Notes under the pieces: generated by a model
Seen by the model: only the letters and a program-made list of their open reading frames with translations
What the model was told of the DNA's origin: nothing
The model's database searches: none
NCBI GenBank assembly: GCA_903881565.1
Contig: CAIRTR010000057.1
Span: 1-36,803, forward strand
Direction: 5' to 3'
Source of the DNA: Oligoflexia bacterium
GTDB lineage: Bacteria; Bdellovibrionota; UBA1018
DNA length: 36,803 nt
In this document: positions 33,280 to 36,803 of the stretch, piece after piece
How positions within the stretch are numbered: position 1 is the first letter of the stretch
Layout of the letters: the number at the start of each line of letters is the position of its first letter
Translations under genes and position numbers: made by a program

Positions 33280-35832
33280 ATGGCGAACTTCATCGAAACG
33301 TATCAGGCCCATGAAACCGAGAGAAAAGCGCAAGGCATCCCTGCCAAGGCACTGGATCCCGCGCAGACCAAAGACCTTTGCGAGCTTTTGAAAAATCCAC
33401 CTAAGGGCCCAGAGAATAACGACGAGTTTCTCCTAAAACTTTTAAAAGACCGCGTTTCTCCGGGTGTGGATCCCGCCGCTGAAGTTAAAGCTGATTTTCT
33501 GGCGGGTATCACCCGTGGCGAAATCCAATCTCCGCTGCTCACTAAGCTCGAAGCCGTAAAAGTTCTCGGCACGATGCTGGGCGGCTATAATGTAACCCCG
33601 CTGGTTCAGGCACTCAAAAATCCAGAGCTTGCCGAAGAAGCCGCAAAAGCGCTCTCAACCACCATCTTGGTTTACGATTCATTTGACGAAGTGCTCGAAC
33701 TTTCGAAAACCAACGCTACCGCAAAAAAAGTGATGCAAGCCTGGGCTGATGCCCTCTGGTTCACGAACAAGCCGGGCGTTCCAAAAACTCTCAAACTCAA
33801 AGTGTTCAAGGTCGACGGAGAAATCAACACCGATGACTTCTCTCCCGCAGGTGATGCGTTTAGCCGTCCCGACATCCCACTTCATGCGCTAGCCATGGGA
33901 AAAACAAAGTTCCCTGACGGGCTTGCGACGATTGCGAAGTTCCGCGCTGAAGGTCACACGGTTGCTTTTGTAGGGGATGTCGTAGGCACGGGATCTTCGC
34001 GCAAATCGGCGTGCAATAGCGTGCTTTGGGCGATTGGCCAGGATATTCCATGCATCCCGAATAAGCGTCGTAATGGCGTTATTATCGGGGGCGTGATCGC
34101 ACCGATTTTTTTCAATACGGCTCAGGACTCCGGTGCGCTTCCGATTAAGACGGATGTCTCCAAAATGAAAACCGGTGACACGATCATTGTCGATTCAGAA
34201 AAAGGCGAAGTTCGGACCGAAGCGGGGCAGGTACTCTCGACCTTCAAGCTTGCGCCAAACACTTTAGCCGATGAGTTTCGCGCCGGCGGACGTATCAATC
34301 TCATTATTGGACGCGCGCTTACGGATCGCGCACGCAAGGCGATGGGACTTAAGCCTACTGAACTGTTTATTGCGCCTGTGAATCCGCAACCGAAACCGAA
34401 CCAAGGTTACTCGCTTGGACAAAAAATGGTGGGCAAAGCGTGTGGACTCCCCGGCGTTCTGCCGGGCACAGCCTGCGAACCCAAGATGACGACCGTGGGA
34501 TCTCAAGACACGACGGGCCCCATGACGGCCGACGAACTCAAAGAACTCGCTTGTCTTAAGTTTCAGGCGCCACTTTTCATGCAATCGTTTTGTCATACGG
34601 CGGCCTACCCAAAAGCTTCGGACGTTTCGATGCACAAATCTCTCCCCACTTTCATGCACAATCGTACGGGTGTTGCGCTCAAGCCAGGCGACGGCGTGAT
34701 TCATTCTTGGCTCAATCGACTGCTGACCCCAGATACTTTGGGAACGGGGGGGGATTCGCACACGCGTTTCCCAATCGGAATGTCATTCCCGGCGGGCTCT
34801 GGCCTCGTGGCGTTTGCGGGCGCACTGGGATTTATGCCGCTGGATATGCCCGAGTCCGTGCTGGTTAGGTTCAAAGGCAAATTAAATATGGGCATCACGC
34901 TCAGGGACGTTGTGAATGCGATCCCTTATTGGGCCATTAAGCAGGGCTTACTCACGGTGCCTAAGAAGGGTAAGAAGAACATTTTCAATGGCCGAATCCT
35001 CGAGATGGAAGGCCTGCCCGAGCTCTCCGTTGAGCAAGCGTTTGAACTCACTGACGCAGCAGCGGAGCGAAGCGCGGCCGCTGCGTGTATCAAGCTGTCT
35101 GAAAAAACAGTGGGGGATTATCTCAGATCCAACGCTGCTTTGATGAAGAAGATGATCAATGATGGATATCAAGACGCCAACACGCTGAAAAAACGCATTG
35201 CCGAAGTCGAAGCATGGCTCAAGAAACCTGAGTTGCTCACAGCCGATGCCAGTGCTGAATACGCGGCCGTGATCGAGATTGATCTTGCCGAAATCACCGA
35301 ACCGATCCTGGCTTGCCCAAATGATCCAGACGATGTGAAGCTTCTCTCTGATGTGGCGGGCACGCCGGTGAGTGATGTGTTCTTGGGTTCATGCATGACC
35401 AACATCGGGCACTTTCGCGCTGCGGGAACGATCTGGAAAGGGCAGAAATTTAATTCCACCGTTCGAACCTGGATTTGCCCTCCAACTCGTATGGATCAGG
35501 AACAATTAAAAGACGAAGCGATGTTCTCGGTGTTTAGTTCAATCGGGGCGCGCATTGAAGTCGCGGGTTGCTCACTTTGTATGGGCAATCAGGCGCGAGT
35601 TCCAGAGGGTGCGACAGTGTACTCGACGTCTACCCGAAACTTTGATGATCGAATGGGCAATGGCGCGAAAGTATTCTTGGGTTCAGCAGAGCTGGGTGCG
35701 GTGATTGCGACCACCGGAAAAATTCCAACGAAAGAAGAGTACTTGTCGATCTATCGCGAGAAGATCCAGCCCAATGAAGCTAAGATCTACAAGTACCTTC
35801 AATTCGATGAGATGCCGGGTTATCGGACCTAA
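33280..35832 (+). CDS. acnB: Aconitate hydratase B
   Basis: AcnB is the main TCA-cycle aconitase in many Gram-negatives and is structurally distinct from AcnA, with an N-terminal HEAT-like domain and a circularly permuted swivelling domain. The start at 33280 has AAGGAG seven bases upstream; an in-frame ATG at 33244 is rejected. The 850-aa protein (865 in E. coli) has the HEAT-like region (1-160), the swivel domain with DGEINTDDFSPAGDA and VGTGSSRKSACNSV, and the catalytic part with GGDSHTRFPIGMSFPAGSG. The cluster ligands are C705 (LGSCMTNIGHF), C764 and C767 (GCSLCMGNQARV). E. coli AcnB can bind mRNA as an apo-protein; the same is possible here. It ends 5 bp from a convergent gene. Confidence 0.96.
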   Translation: MANFIETYQAHETERKAQGIPAKALDPAQTKDLCELLKNPPKGPENNDEFLLKLLKDRVSPGVDPAAEVKADFLAGITRGEIQSPLLTKLEAVKVLGTMLGGYNVTPLVQALKNPELAEEAAKALSTTILVYDSFDEVLELSKTNATAKKVMQAWADALWFTNKPGVPKTLKLKVFKVDGEINTDDFSPAGDAFSRPDIPLHALAMGKTKFPDGLATIAKFRAEGHTVAFVGDVVGTGSSRKSACNSVLWAIGQDIPCIPNKRRNGVIIGGVIAPIFFNTAQDSGALPIKTDVSKMKTGDTIIVDSEKGEVRTEAGQVLSTFKLAPNTLADEFRAGGRINLIIGRALTDRARKAMGLKPTELFIAPVNPQPKPNQGYSLGQKMVGKACGLPGVLPGTACEPKMTTVGSQDTTGPMTADELKELACLKFQAPLFMQSFCHTAAYPKASDVSMHKSLPTFMHNRTGVALKPGDGVIHSWLNRLLTPDTLGTGGDSHTRFPIGMSFPAGSGLVAFAGALGFMPLDMPESVLVRFKGKLNMGITLRDVVNAIPYWAIKQGLLTVPKKGKKNIFNGRILEMEGLPELSVEQAFELTDAAAERSAAAACIKLSEKTVGDYLRSNAALMKKMINDGYQDANTLKKRIAEVEAWLKKPELLTADASAEYAAVIEIDLAEITEPILACPNDPDDVKLLSDVAGTPVSDVFLGSCMTNIGHFRAAGTIWKGQKFNSTVRTWICPPTRMDQEQLKDEAMFSVFSSIGARIEVAGCSLCMGNQARVPEGATVYSTSTRNFDDRMGNGAKVFLGSAELGAVIATTGKIPTKEEYLSIYREKIQPNEAKIYKYLQFDEMPGYRT

Positions 35833-35837
35833 GCCTT

Positions 35838-36803
35838 CTACTTCGATATCGTTGTTGGAAAGTCCGCTGAACTAAACGTAATGTCCGCTGCGGTTAACGG
35901 TGCAGCCGTCGTAAAGTAAGACTTGAAAGCGTCGAGGTTAGTGATGTCGGCAGCGGTCATTCCTAAGAAGGCGGGAATTTGATCCGTTGCCCAGCCGTTA
36001 TAGGTTCCAGGAGTCGTGGCACTTGTCATGAAAGCCTCGATGATATCGCTTTGAGCGGAGCAAGCAGTGTCTGCCACTTTCGCAGGGGATGCGGCATTGC
36101 TTAGGCACATCTGAGAATATTCGCCCGCATAGGCACCGAACGAAAGGCGAGCGGAGAAGTTACCCGAGACATAAGCGCCGGCCGTATCGAGGCCGCCAAT
36201 GCCGATTCCAGTTATTGTGCCATTGAGAGGAATAGGGCCGCTTTGTCCACCAGCGTTTTTAACAACAAAACGATGCGTGATGGGATTAATCAAAAGCAAA
36301 GTGGTCATAACGGTCGTAGCCCCAGTTCCGCCGCTTGTGAGGTGCACGGCGGTGATCTCGGGTTCGCCTGCGCTATTTTTTCGGACATAGGCCTGATAGA
36401 TGGTCTTGTTGGTGCCGTTGCTGGAGGTATCCATGACCGTCGCAGAATAGGTTAAGCCGTCTACGACTTTACTATAGAGATATTGTGAACCCGATTCTGT
36501 TCCCGTTCCGGCACACACGCAATCGACGGTCGAGCCAAAACTAAAGAGGAAGGGGTAGCTGCCCGCGGGAGTGTAGGTTGGCGTGTGTGCCGTGAGTTCA
36601 GATCCGCCTGCGCAAGTTGCATAGCCCTTATCCCCATTGTACGCGTCAAGTAACTTCATCGCCGCGACATCTACTGCGCCGTTGAGGGTGCCCGTCCCGA
36701 GCCCGTTTCCGAAAAAGCTTTGAATGGATGAGGCTGCCATGGGATTTAAGATGTCCGCAAGAGCGCGCATTATATTCGTGTTTCCGATGTGTCCTGCGGC
36801 ACC
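35838..36803 (-). CDS. Unknown, probably exported protein, 5' end outside the window
   Basis: The frame is open from the stop at 35838-35840 through the right edge, 11 codons past the first ATG (36770), so the true start is likely beyond the window. At least 321 residues are visible. The sequence is rich in Gly, Thr, Ala and Ser with scattered cysteines (ATCAGG, DCVCAGTG, MCLSNAA, TACSAQ) and beta-strand-like stretches (YLYSKVVDGLTYSATVMDT, GGTGATTVMTTLLLINPITH). Such composition is common in secreted or surface proteins of Gram-negatives. No domain is recognised. It converges on acnB with a 5-bp gap and no terminator between them. Confidence 0.7.
   Translation of the reverse strand, partial: GAAGHIGNTNIMRALADILNPMAASSIQSFFGNGLGTGTLNGAVDVAAMKLLDAYNGDKGYATCAGGSELTAHTPTYTPAGSYPFLFSFGSTVDCVCAGTGTESGSQYLYSKVVDGLTYSATVMDTSSNGTNKTIYQAYVRKNSAGEPEITAVHLTSGGTGATTVMTTLLLINPITHRFVVKNAGGQSGPIPLNGTITGIGIGGLDTAGAYVSGNFSARLSFGAYAGEYSQMCLSNAASPAKVADTACSAQSDIIEAFMTSATTPGTYNGWATDQIPAFLGMTAADITNLDAFKSYFTTAAPLTAADITFSSADFPTTISK

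Noticed and set aside
1-36803. CRISPR arrays, prophage modules and tRNA genes
   Set aside because: No regularly spaced direct repeats, no phage structural genes and no cloverleaf-like sequence were seen by eye. A small or divergent tRNA could be missed without a covariance search.

Overview
The window reads as a draft-assembly contig of a Gram-negative bacterium with a dense gene layout. The mix of gene families (many Sec-exported orphan proteins, a secreted papain-like protein, a bacterial GH3 acyl-adenylase, DUF4143 ATPase, repeated HNH-endonuclease genes, both AcnA and AcnB, a CZB-domain chemoreceptor) suggests Bdellovibrionota/Oligoflexia or a related former 'deltaproteobacterial' lineage. 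That placement is inference from gene content only. The left end starts inside a transposon repeat and the right end cuts through an open gene, so both ends look like assembly breaks.

Layout. 1-1999: a Tn5/IS50-type IS4-family element with a divergent DUF6788 gene and 117-bp inverted repeats. 2243-6389: exported orphan protein, then a minus-strand operon of an exported 418-aa protein, a papain-like cysteine-peptidase homologue and a SAM methyltransferase. 6611-10010: a decayed stretch with an HNH pseudogene, a broken secreted peptide, two small secreted proteins, an unassigned dyad structure and a GH88-type glycosidase whose signal peptide is in another frame. 10075-13907: lipoprotein, cell-wall amidase, and dusC-mutY. 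13895-14460: a single XRE-type gene bracketed by 34-bp inverted repeats. 14499-21264: an orphan gene, then the minus-strand run tldD-tldE-mutS-truC. 21300-24148: GH3-family adenylase, DUF4143 ATPase with its own promoter/operator, and two tiny coupled ORFs. 24151-28603: ChaN-like protein, flavin amine oxidase, chemoreceptor. 28682-35832: acnA, an intact HNH gene, a frameshifted GNAT gene and acnB. 35838-36803: 3' part of an orphan, probably exported protein.

Housekeeping themes are DNA/RNA maintenance (mutY, mutS, dusC, truC), the TldD/TldE protease, the TCA cycle (two unrelated-type aconitases within 7.2 kb) and envelope functions. The most unusual structures are the inverted-repeat-bracketed XRE gene at 13.9-14.5 kb and the IS whose long terminal repeat contains the tail of its own transposase gene. 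Four disrupted reading frames (6.6-9.0 kb and 32.8 kb) are either real decay or indel errors. No rRNA, tRNA or CRISPR array was recognised.
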